Part shown: piece after piece, positions 42,378 through 49,007 of the stretch
Layout of the letters: each line of letters opens with the position of its first letter
How positions within the stretch are numbered: position 1 is the first letter of the stretch
Source: JAWKWA01 sp041397765
Lineage (GTDB): Bacteria > Pseudomonadota > Alphaproteobacteria > Rhizobiales > Hyphomicrobiaceae
Assembly: GCA_041397765.1 (NCBI GenBank)
Contig: JAWKWA010000027.1
Span: forward strand, 1 to 49,007
Length of the DNA: 49,007 nucleotides
Direction: 5' to 3'
Translations under genes and position numbers: made by a program
The notes under the pieces: generated by a model
The model's database searches: none
Seen by the model: the letters and a program-made list of their open reading frames with translations, nothing else
Told to the model about the DNA's origin: nothing

Positions 42378-43612
42378 CAGGACGCCCCCCGGATGATCTC
42401 GACGGGATGGAGCCGCGCGGCCTTGCGCGCCGGCAGGTAGCCGGCGATCCCCGAGGCGGCGAGTGCGACGCCGGCGGCGATCAGATAGTGGACGGGCGTG
42501 AAATAGAGCGGCAGGCGCGTCGCATCCATGAACGGGCTCTTGAACTCGATCGAGCCGAGCGCGATGCAGAGCAGATAGCCGAGCACCCATCCCGCCAGCG
42601 TGCCGAGCATGCCGATGATCAGCGCCTCGATGAGGAAGATGCGCCGCACCGTGCGCTCGGTGAAGCCGAGCGATTTCAGGATGGCGATGTCGCGCGTCTT
42701 CTCGTGGGTGATCGTCGAGATGATGTTGTAGGTTCCGAACGAGGCGACGAGCAGGATGGCGCCGACCACCGTGTACATGATGAAGTTGCGGATCTCGAAG
42801 GCCGACAAGAGATCCTCGTTCGCCTCCTGCCACGACACCGATTTGTAGCCGGTCTGCGCCTCGATCCTCTGGGCGACCTCGCGCGCCGACATGATGTCGC
42901 GCACGCGCACGCGGATCGCGTTGACGAGGCCGGTCTGGCCGGCGAGGATCTGCGCCGTCTTCAGGAGCGTGTAGGCCGCCGTCTCGTCGTTCTGCGCGAT
43001 GCCGGTATGGACCAGCGCGACGACCGTGCACGACAGCACCTGGCCGGTGCCCGAGACGAGCGTGATGCGGTTGCCGACGCGCGCGCCGATACGCCTGGCG
43101 AGCCTGTCGCCAAGAATGATGGCGCTGGAGGCCTTGTAGAGGCTGTCGAGCGAGCCCTCACGCACCTGCGAGGCGAGGTCCGACACGAGCACCTCGCTCC
43201 TCGGATCGATGCCGGTGACGCTCGCCGCCGTGTCGCGGCCGGCATAGCGGATCACCGCGCGCGATTGCACCGAAGGCGCGACCGAGCCCTTCAGCCAGGT
43301 CTCGAGCGAGGCGATGATCGCATAGGGGTTCTTGATGCCCGGCCGCGTTACCGGCGTCGACAGGCCTGAGAACTCGACCGTTCCGAAGGCCTCCTCGGCG
43401 GGCTGGCGCGGCGGATCGCGGCGCTCGTCGCTGATGGTGATGTGCGGCATCGAGTCGACGAGCTGCTCGACGAAATCCCGCTGCGAGCCCTCCATCAGCG
43501 ACGCCATCATCACCGAGAAGCCGACCCCCATGGCGACACCGAGCATGCCGACCAGCGTCTGGCGCATGCGCGAGAGAATGTGCGTTCGCGCGATGTCGAG
43601 GACGAGGTTCAT
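42377..43612 (-). CDS. ABC transporter permease, FtsX/MacB/LolC-type
   Basis: A 411-residue membrane protein. One N-terminal helix (TLVGMLGVAMGVGFSVMMAS) is followed by a large periplasmic domain (about 45-280) and three C-terminal helices (AILLVASFGTYNIISTITHE, LIEALIIGMLGTLAGWVLGY and a last one near HYLIAAGVALAASGIAGYL). The motif TRDIAILKSLGF is the FtsX signature, and the protein ends ARLHPVEIIRGAS. It probably extrudes a periplasmic substrate or lipid with the adaptor rather than translocating across the inner membrane. Start at MNLVLDIARTH. Confidence 0.9.
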   Translation of the reverse strand: MNLVLDIARTHILSRMRQTLVGMLGVAMGVGFSVMMASLMEGSQRDFVEQLVDSMPHITISDERRDPPRQPAEEAFGTVEFSGLSTPVTRPGIKNPYAIIASLETWLKGSVAPSVQSRAVIRYAGRDTAASVTGIDPRSEVLVSDLASQVREGSLDSLYKASSAIILGDRLARRIGARVGNRITLVSGTGQVLSCTVVALVHTGIAQNDETAAYTLLKTAQILAGQTGLVNAIRVRVRDIMSAREVAQRIEAQTGYKSVSWQEANEDLLSAFEIRNFIMYTVVGAILLVASFGTYNIISTITHEKTRDIAILKSLGFTERTVRRIFLIEALIIGMLGTLAGWVLGYLLCIALGSIEFKSPFMDATRLPLYFTPVHYLIAAGVALAASGIAGYLPARKAARLHPVEIIRGAS

Positions 43613-43655
43613 GTCGCCTGTCCGGCCGCGAGGCGGCGCTGTGGTCGCGCATCGC

Positions 43656-44795
43656 TCACGGCGAGGGCGCCTTGGCGGCGCTTTCGCTGGCCCGTACCCG
43701 CGCACCCTCGGCGAGGTCGCTGCGATATGGGCTGATGATCCGCGCGTCCGGGCCGATGCCTTCGAGCACCTCGACCATGCGCGTGCCGCGGATGCCGGTC
43801 TTCAGCGCGCGATGATGGGCGCGGCCGTCCGCGACCGTCAGCACCTCGCCATTGCCGATCGCCTCGGCGGGCACCAGGAGCGCGTTCGTCACCTCGCGCA
43901 CGACGATGTTCGCCTCGACGCTCATGCCGATCTTCAGGGGCGAGTCGTCGGGCAGCAGCAGATAGACGCGGAACGTCTTGGTGGTCGGGTCGCCCTTCGG
44001 GGTGATCTTGTCGACGCGGGCCGTCAGCTTTTCGCCCTCGAAGCCCTCGTGGCGCAGCAGCACCGTCTGGCCGACCTCGACCTTGGCGATGTCCTCCTCG
44101 TTGACATCGGCGACGATCTGCATGGGCCTGGGCTTGCCGACCCAGAACAGAACGTCATTGGCACCGGTGCCGGCGATCTCACCCACTTCGCCGTCGCGGC
44201 GCAGCACCACGCCGTCCATCGGCGCCTTCAGGTCGAGATCGGCGAGGCGGTCCTTCTGGGCATCGACCCGGGCTGCCGCCTCCTTCACCTCGGTCAGCTT
44301 CTGCTCGTAGGTGACGCGCGACACGGCATTGCGCTTGGCGAGCAGCCCGAGCCGGTCGGCGTCGGCCTCGGCACGCCGGAGGGAGGCGTTGAGCTCGCTG
44401 AGCTTGGCCTGCTCCTCCTTGCTGTCGAGCCTTGCGAGCACCCGGCCCTTCTTCACCTCCTCGCCTTCGCAATGGCAGATCTCGACGATGCGCAGGCGCG
44501 CCGGCGCCGAGACCTTCGCCCATTCGACCGGCTCGACGACGCCGGTCGCATAGACCACCTCGGCCGCCGAGCCGCGCGTCGGCGAAAGCAGCGTCACGCT
44601 CGGCCCGCGGCCGAAGCTCATCCACCAGATGCCGACGGCCGCGACCACGAGCGCGACGGCGAGCAACGACCGGCCGGCGAAGGCCTTGGCCCGCGCCGCG
44701 GCATCGGAGGCCGCGCTCGCGCCTTCGGCAAGGCCGAGGCGCCGCAGCCATCCCGAGATCTCGCTATCCTGTTCGAGGCGCATCCTTACTTCCAT
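43656..44795 (-). CDS. HlyD/MacA-type periplasmic adaptor subunit
   Basis: A 379-residue adaptor with a single N-terminal helix (about 41-60, GRSLLAVALVVAAVGIWWMS), the lipoyl half-motif APARLRIVEICHCEGEEVKK, a coiled-coil hairpin (about 125-185, KLSELNASLRRAEADADRLG and onward), the second lipoyl half LDLKAPMDGVVLRRDGEVGE, and the beta-barrel domains. It would link the permease to an outer-membrane channel, which is not encoded here. The two cysteine/histidine residues in EICHCEG are unusual for the family. It is first in the three-gene minus-strand operon. ATG at 44795 is chosen; a second ATG lies four codons further in. Confidence 0.85.
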   Translation of the reverse strand: MEVRMRLEQDSEISGWLRRLGLAEGASAASDAAARAKAFAGRSLLAVALVVAAVGIWWMSFGRGPSVTLLSPTRGSAAEVVYATGVVEPVEWAKVSAPARLRIVEICHCEGEEVKKGRVLARLDSKEEQAKLSELNASLRRAEADADRLGLLAKRNAVSRVTYEQKLTEVKEAAARVDAQKDRLADLDLKAPMDGVVLRRDGEVGEIAGTGANDVLFWVGKPRPMQIVADVNEEDIAKVEVGQTVLLRHEGFEGEKLTARVDKITPKGDPTTKTFRVYLLLPDDSPLKIGMSVEANIVVREVTNALLVPAEAIGNGEVLTVADGRAHHRALKTGIRGTRMVEVLEGIGPDARIISPYRSDLAEGARVRASESAAKAPSP

Positions 44796-45329
44796 TGCTG
44801 CCTTGTCGCCTGCCGGGCGTGTGCCCGACCGGGCGGCCGTTCGAGCGTTGTCGTCGAGTACGCTCCATGCCTTTCTGTCACAATGTGTTTTTCGCTTCCA
44901 GCCGGCCGCCCCGCTTACGCATCGCCATCGCCGGAGCGGCGCGGGCCCGGCACGCCGAGCAGCTTTTCCAGATGATCGAGCGCCCGACCGATCGCCCTCA
45001 GTTCCTCGCGCGCGCCACGACGGCCCTCCGCCAGCTCCGCCTCGACGATCCGCGACGCCTCGTGGCGCCATGGACCGGACCGTTGCCTCCACCGGCGTCG
45101 TTCACCCTAGAGAAAATGGGTATTTCCGGCGAAATTCCAATCGGCGGGCCGGCCGTGCCGCGACAGAGCAGCCGGGCTGCGCCGCCGGCATGGCCAGCCG
45201 CCGGGCGATCGCCTAGTCTTTGTGCGACGAGGTCGGAGGATGGCCCTTGCCACCACCCGACGAGGGATCTGTGGGAGCCCGGACCAGCGCCAACGGCCGG
45301 GTGGTCGATCGAGGGGGAGGCCCGCCGCC
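44796..45329. other. Intergenic region with a start-less small coiled-coil frame
   Basis: About 530 bp between divergent genes. On the minus strand a frame open from 45106 down to TAA at 44915-44917 encodes HEASRIVEAELAEGRRGARE and ELRAIGRALDHLEKLLGVPG, which looks like a genuine amphipathic helix. It has no usable start codon. A GTG at 45105 in the neighbouring frame (VNDAGGGNGPVHGA) could join it through one frameshift near 45055-45065. Otherwise I see only the two promoters' likely location. Confidence 0.4.
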
Positions 45330-47321
45330 ATGTCCACGCCGTTTCCGACGCTCTTCACGCCGCTTCAGCTCCGCCACAAGACGCTGAAGAACCGCATCGT
45401 CTTCGGCGCCCACACCGCCAATATGAGCCACGAGGGCCTGCCCGGCGACCGCCATTTCGGCTACTACCGCGAGCGCGCCCGTGGCGGCGCCGCCATGATC
45501 GTCGTCGAGCCGGCCCCGGCCCATGCCACCGGCGTCCTCATCCGCGGCAATTTCAAGCAGGGCACCGACGAGGTCATCCCGCATTTCCGCCGGATCACCG
45601 AGGAGTGCAAGGGCCACGGCACCGTCATGGTGCACCAGATCTACCATGTCGGGGGCCACGGCGATCAGGACAACTCCTGGGCCCCCTACTGGTCGCCGTC
45701 CGGCCTGCCCTCCATGCACGATCCATGGGGCAGCCACGCCATGACCGAGGCCGAGATCGAGGAGCTGATCGAGGCCTTCGTGCTGCAAGCCCGCATCGAC
45801 CGCGACAGTGGCTTCGACGGCGTCGATCTGTTCGCCGGCTACAACTGCGTCGTCGACCAGTTCTGGTCGCCGATCACCAATCGCCGCGACGACCGCTGGG
45901 GTGGCAGCCTCGAGAACCGCCTGCGCTTCTCGGTCGAGATCGCGAGCCGTATCCGAAAGATGGCTGGCGACGACTTCATCATCGGCATGACCATCTCGGG
46001 CGCCGAGCCCTATCCCGGTGGTCTCTCCATCGAGATGAAGCAGGAAATCGTCTCCTGGCTCGATGAGCGTGGCCTCGTCGACTACTACTCGGTCGGCACC
46101 GGCAGCTATCTGAACCAGTTCTCCAAGATCGTGCCGAGCTTCCACTACAAGCTCTTCCTCGGCCGCGAGGACGCCGCCGCCTTCAAGTCGGTGGTGAAGC
46201 ACGCCCGCGTCACCATGGAGGCGCGGGTCAAGTCGCCGCACAATGCCGAGACGGTGCTGAAGGCAGGCGAGTGCGATCTCGTCTCGATCGTGCGCGGCCA
46301 GATCGCCGATCCCCATCTCGCCAACAAGGCGAAGGAGGGCCGCGCCAAGGACATCCGCCCCTGCATCTCCTGCAACCAGCTCTGCATCGGCCGGCGCTTC
46401 CGCGACTACTGGATCTCCTGTCTCGTCAATCCGTCGGTCGCCCGCGAGAGCGAATGGGACGGCGATCGCGTGGCCCCTGCGGCGAGGAAGAAGGACGTGC
46501 TCGTCGTCGGCGGCGGCCCGGCCGGTATCGAGGCGGCCCGTGTCGCGGCCGAGCGCGGCCATCGCGTGCGCCTCGTCGAGCGCTCGGGCGAACTCGGCGG
46601 CCAGTTCCGCCTCGCCGCCGGCCAGCCCGAGCGCGGCGAGATCGGCTTCTTCCTCGCCTGGGCCGGGCGTCAGCTCGAGCAGATGCAGGTCAAGATCGAG
46701 CTGAGGAAGGAGATCACCGCCGAGGAAATCGAGCAATCGGGCGCCGACGTCGTCATCCTCGCCACCGGCTCGAAGCCCTCGCGCGCCGGCTACCAGCGCT
46801 CCTTCCCCCATCGCGACCGCCTGCCCGGCGCCGACGGCGAGACCGTCTCGACCGTGCACGACGTGCTGGAGGGCCGGGTGGTTCCCGGCTCGCGCGTGCT
46901 GCTGCTCGACGACATCAACGGCTGGTGGCCGGCGACCGGCACCGCGCTCCATCTCGCCCAGCAGCGCCATCAGGTGACGGTGCTGACGGCCTCCGAGAAG
47001 GCGGCCGCCCAGCTCGACCTGTCGATGACCGGCGACACGACGCGCGAGCGCATGGCCAAGCTCGGCATCGAGGTCGTGCTCGCCTCCGCCCTCAAATCCT
47101 GGGACGCCGGCAAGGCGACCATCGTCAATCTCTATACCGGTGACGAGGAGGAGCGGGAGTTCGACAGCCTGGTGATGGCCTGCACCAACGAGCGCGACGA
47201 CGGCCTCTCCAAGGCTCTCGCCGGCTCGAAGCTCGAGATTCACGCCATCGGCGACACCGTCCAGGCCCGCACCGCCGGCATGGCGCTCTACGAGGCAAGG
47301 AAGCTCGCGCTGACGATCTGA
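45330..47321 (+). CDS. OYE-Fe/S-FAD oxidoreductase, 2,4-dienoyl-CoA-reductase-like cluster motif
   Basis: A 663-residue enzyme with an FMN barrel (LKNRIVFGAHTANMSHEGLP), an iron-sulfur motif C-x2-C-x3-C-x11-C (PCISCNQLCIGRRF then SCLVNP) and an FAD half (VVGGGPAGIEAARVAAERGH). The x3 spacing of the cluster is that of dienoyl-CoA reductases, not TMADH. There is no cysteine at the covalent-FMN site, and the catalytic His region reads FAGYNCVVDQFWSPITNRRD, with Asn at the TMADH His172 position. It is related to the DgcA/StcD-like demethylases but in a different subgroup; substrate unresolved. Start MSTPFPTLFTP is the first family-like ATG. It is followed 22 bp later by an MDR dehydrogenase, so it forms a plus-strand pair opposite the export operon. 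Confidence 0.85.
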   Translation: MSTPFPTLFTPLQLRHKTLKNRIVFGAHTANMSHEGLPGDRHFGYYRERARGGAAMIVVEPAPAHATGVLIRGNFKQGTDEVIPHFRRITEECKGHGTVMVHQIYHVGGHGDQDNSWAPYWSPSGLPSMHDPWGSHAMTEAEIEELIEAFVLQARIDRDSGFDGVDLFAGYNCVVDQFWSPITNRRDDRWGGSLENRLRFSVEIASRIRKMAGDDFIIGMTISGAEPYPGGLSIEMKQEIVSWLDERGLVDYYSVGTGSYLNQFSKIVPSFHYKLFLGREDAAAFKSVVKHARVTMEARVKSPHNAETVLKAGECDLVSIVRGQIADPHLANKAKEGRAKDIRPCISCNQLCIGRRFRDYWISCLVNPSVARESEWDGDRVAPAARKKDVLVVGGGPAGIEAARVAAERGHRVRLVERSGELGGQFRLAAGQPERGEIGFFLAWAGRQLEQMQVKIELRKEITAEEIEQSGADVVILATGSKPSRAGYQRSFPHRDRLPGADGETVSTVHDVLEGRVVPGSRVLLLDDINGWWPATGTALHLAQQRHQVTVLTASEKAAAQLDLSMTGDTTRERMAKLGIEVVLASALKSWDAGKATIVNLYTGDEEEREFDSLVMACTNERDDGLSKALAGSKLEIHAIGDTVQARTAGMALYEARKLALTI

Positions 47322-47343
47322 GGCGGAAGCCGGGGAGCGACCG

Positions 47344-48474
47344 ATGAGACTGCCCTCCCGCGCGCCGGAGCGGCTGGTGCCCGTGGCCGGCGAGCCGACC
47401 ATGCTCGCCGTCGTGACGACCGGCAATGGTGGCTACGAGGCGCTCGACTACCGGCAGGTGCGCCGGCCTCGGCCGGAGCCCGGCCAGGTGCTGCTGCAGG
47501 TCCTCGCGGCCGGCGTCAACAATACCGAGATCAACACCCGCATCGGCTGGTACTCGGCGAGTGTGGCGGGCGATACGGCTGCCGCTGCTGCGGCGCAGGA
47601 GGCAGCGGCGCTGAACCGCGCCGATGGCGGCTGGAACGCGCCGACGCCCTTCCCCTTCATTCAGGGCACCGACTGCTGCGGGCGGGTCGTCGGGCTCGGC
47701 ACGGGCGTCGAAGCCAGCCTCATCGGCCGGCGCGTGCTGGTGCGGCCCTGCATGCGGCCGCAGGGCTTTGCCTCCCCTGAGAATGTCTGGATGGCGTCGG
47801 ACTTCGACGGTGCCTTCGCGCAGTTCGTGGTGGTGCCGGCGAGCGAGGTATTCCCGGTCGACTGCTCCTGGAGCGACGCCGAGCTCGGCACGCTGCCTTG
47901 TGCCTATGGCACCGCCGAGAACATGCTGCACCGCGCGAGGGTCGGGGCGGGCGACGTCGTCCTCGTGACCGGCGCCTCGGGCGGTGTCGGCTCCGCGGCC
48001 GTCCAGCTCGCCCGGCGCCGGGGCGCTCGCGTCGTGGCGGTCGCCGGTCGTGCCAAGCATGCCGATGTCGCAGCCCTCGGCGCCGAGCGCGTGCTCGATC
48101 GCAGCGACGATATCCCCGCCGTGCTCGGCGAGGAGGCGGTGGACGTCGTCGTCGACAATGTGGCGGGCCCGGCGGTCGCGGGGCATCTCAGCGTGCTGAG
48201 GCGCGCCGGCCGCTACGTCACGTCAGGCGCGATCGGCGGCCCCTTCGCCACCATCGACATGCGCACGCTCTACCTGAAGGACCTGACCATGATCGGCTGC
48301 ACCGGCTGGGACGAGCCGGTGTTCGGCGCGCTGGTCGGCTATGTCGAGCGCGGCGAGATCCGTCCCCTGCTCGCCGAGACCTTCCCGCTCGAAGCCATCG
48401 CCGACGCGCAACGCCTGTTCCTCGAGAAGCGTCATGTCGGCAAGATCGTGCTGATCCCCCCGTCTGCGGACTGA
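47344..48474 (+). CDS. Medium-chain (MDR) alcohol dehydrogenase/quinone-reductase-like protein
   Basis: A 376-residue MDR enzyme. GroES-like N-terminal segments are PGQVLLQVLAAGVNNTEINT and FIQGTDCCGRVVGLGTGVEA; the Rossmann motif is VTGASGGVGSAAVQLARRRG. An Ala-rich 25-residue insert (about 75-100) follows NTEINTRIGWYS. The usual zinc-binding cysteine set is not evident, so it resembles zinc-free reductases. A good ribosome site (GGAAGCCGGGGAGCG) precedes the ATG. It is probably co-transcribed with the OYE enzyme 22 bp upstream and may act on its product. Confidence 0.85.
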   Translation: MRLPSRAPERLVPVAGEPTMLAVVTTGNGGYEALDYRQVRRPRPEPGQVLLQVLAAGVNNTEINTRIGWYSASVAGDTAAAAAAQEAAALNRADGGWNAPTPFPFIQGTDCCGRVVGLGTGVEASLIGRRVLVRPCMRPQGFASPENVWMASDFDGAFAQFVVVPASEVFPVDCSWSDAELGTLPCAYGTAENMLHRARVGAGDVVLVTGASGGVGSAAVQLARRRGARVVAVAGRAKHADVAALGAERVLDRSDDIPAVLGEEAVDVVVDNVAGPAVAGHLSVLRRAGRYVTSGAIGGPFATIDMRTLYLKDLTMIGCTGWDEPVFGALVGYVERGEIRPLLAETFPLEAIADAQRLFLEKRHVGKIVLIPPSAD

Positions 48475-48606
48475 GATTGTGAGGTTGGGCGGGACCGCCT
48501 TGGCGCGGAGACGGACGTCTGCCAGCACGCCCCGTCTTTGCGCCGGCCCTCCCCTCCCGATCCCGGGAGTGGCCCACGACGATGCCCTGGGCGGACAGGC
48601 CGGCCT

Positions 48607-48683
48607 TGGTAGCGGAGGAGGGACTTGAACCCCCGACCCCAGGATTATGATTCCCGTGCTCTAACCAACTGAGCTACTCCGCC
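48607..48683 (-). tRNA. tRNA-Met (CAT), elongator type
   Basis: A 77-nt cloverleaf including the encoded CCA. Acceptor GGCGGAG pairs with CTCCGCT (the first pair is G-U), the D arm is GCTC...GAGC, the anticodon stem CGGGA/TCCTG encloses ATCATAA with anticodon CAT, and the T arm is GGGGG-TTCAAGT-CCCTC. The paired first position argues against initiator tRNA, and the body resembles elongator tRNA-Met rather than the Ile2 species. It lies downstream of mnmA on the same strand. Confidence 0.95.
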
Positions 48684-48776
48684 ATCAGGGACGCCGGATA
48701 TAATGAGCGCCCGCCGCAGGTGTCAAGGCTGCGGAGGGCGTCGTGGGCAAGGCAGGCGCTGGCATCACCCATTTCG

Positions 48777-49007
48777 TCAGCGAATGGCGCCTTCGCTGCT
48801 GTCGGCGTGCGCCGGCGCGGCGATGGTCCGCGGTCCAGCCGCTTCGATGATGCCGCCGCCGAGCACCCGGGCCGGTATCTCGTCAGGCGAATAGAGCACG
48901 CAGGCCTGTCCCGGCGAGATGCCGTAGTCGCCGGCCAGAAGCTCGACCACCGGCTCGCCACCCTCGACCATCAGCCGGCCGGGCCGCGCCGGCTGACTCG
49001 AGCGGAT
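48777..49007 (-). CDS. mnmA: tRNA-specific 2-thiouridylase, C-terminal part (runs off the window)
   Basis: Only the last 76 residues are in the window. The visible part, RLMVEGGEPVVELLAGDYGI followed by SPGQACVLYS and RVLGGGIIEAA, matches the C-terminal beta domain of MnmA, which thiolates U34 of Lys, Glu and Gln tRNAs. The reading frame stays open to the window end (IRSSQPARPGR), as expected for the preceding MnmA sequence. The catalytic domain lies outside. Call rests on the short GISPGQACVLY-type end motif. Confidence 0.75.
   Translation of the reverse strand: MRSSQPARPGRLMVEGGEPVVELLAGDYGISPGQACVLYSPDEIPARVLGGGIIEAAGPRTIAAPAHADSSEGAIR

Noticed and set aside
41667..44795. LolCDE lipoprotein-release system as a firm call for the ABC operon
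   Set aside because: LolCDE has no HlyD/MacA-type adaptor gene; the adaptor makes a MacAB-like exporter the better reading, so no Lol gene names were given.
45122..45135. ATTTC-CGGC-GAAAT inverted repeat upstream of the fourth OYE-type gene
   Set aside because: Only 5-bp arms, not repeated elsewhere in the region; too short to call an operator.

Overview
The window is very GC-rich chromosomal DNA with tightly packed genes on both strands. Gene content points to an alphaproteobacterium, most likely of the Hyphomicrobiales (rhizobia and relatives). Supporting signs are a dimeric NADP-isocitrate dehydrogenase of the eukaryote-like type, a DUF1192 protein beside a PIG3-type quinone reductase, a TIGR01459-type HAD phosphatase, an 'MCDYSL' protein, and a TipF-like degenerate EAL protein. 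I see no phage, transposon, plasmid or CRISPR sequences. This is inference from family resemblance; no database was searched.

Layout. 0.1-9.2 kb: a mutM gene interrupted by an in-frame stop, a dimethylamine/trimethylamine-dehydrogenase-like flavoenzyme, an SPFH protein, an MCDYSL protein, then a minus-strand block (DMSP-lyase-like cupin, 2OG-Fe(II) oxygenase, GNAT, SAM methyltransferase, icd). 9.4-13 kb: plus-strand cupin, EamA transporter, an RNA methyltransferase with an unusual N-terminal domain, and a secreted protein. 13.2-20.2 kb: small enzymes (GNAT, NUDIX, metallophosphoesterase, GST, a catalytically degenerate SDR) and the TipF-like protein. 20.5-24.3 kb: HAD phosphatase, quinone reductase, DUF1192, mtnP, cupin. 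24.5-33.5 kb: two minus-strand operons, a class V PLP enzyme with a GcvT-fused dimethylglycine/sarcosine-type dehydrogenase, and an OYE-Fe/S-FAD enzyme with SDR, FG-GAP and serine hydrolase genes. 33.6-38.5 kb: pdxH, surface-antigen-like protein, FMN split-barrel protein, gstA divergent from a MarR regulator, fabI. 38.5-47.3 kb: a third and a fourth OYE-Fe/S-FAD enzyme flank a three-gene MacAB/LolCDE-like export operon. 47.3-49 kb: an MDR dehydrogenase, tRNA-Met and the 3' end of mnmA.

The main theme is methylated-amine and betaine metabolism. Four different trimethylamine-dehydrogenase-superfamily enzymes and one GcvT-fused N-demethylating dehydrogenase lie within 47 kb, together with a DMSP-lyase-like cupin. 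Their active-site signatures differ, which suggests different substrates (secondary or tertiary amines, N-methylproline- or dimethylglycine-type compounds) rather than simple copies. No methylamine transporter or dedicated C1 pathway lies in the window, so the pathway as a whole is inferred.

Several genes carry apparent single-base lesions: a stop in mutM, an ATC where a metallophosphoesterase start should be, and two broken small frames. These are either real decay or sequence errors and should be checked in reads first.
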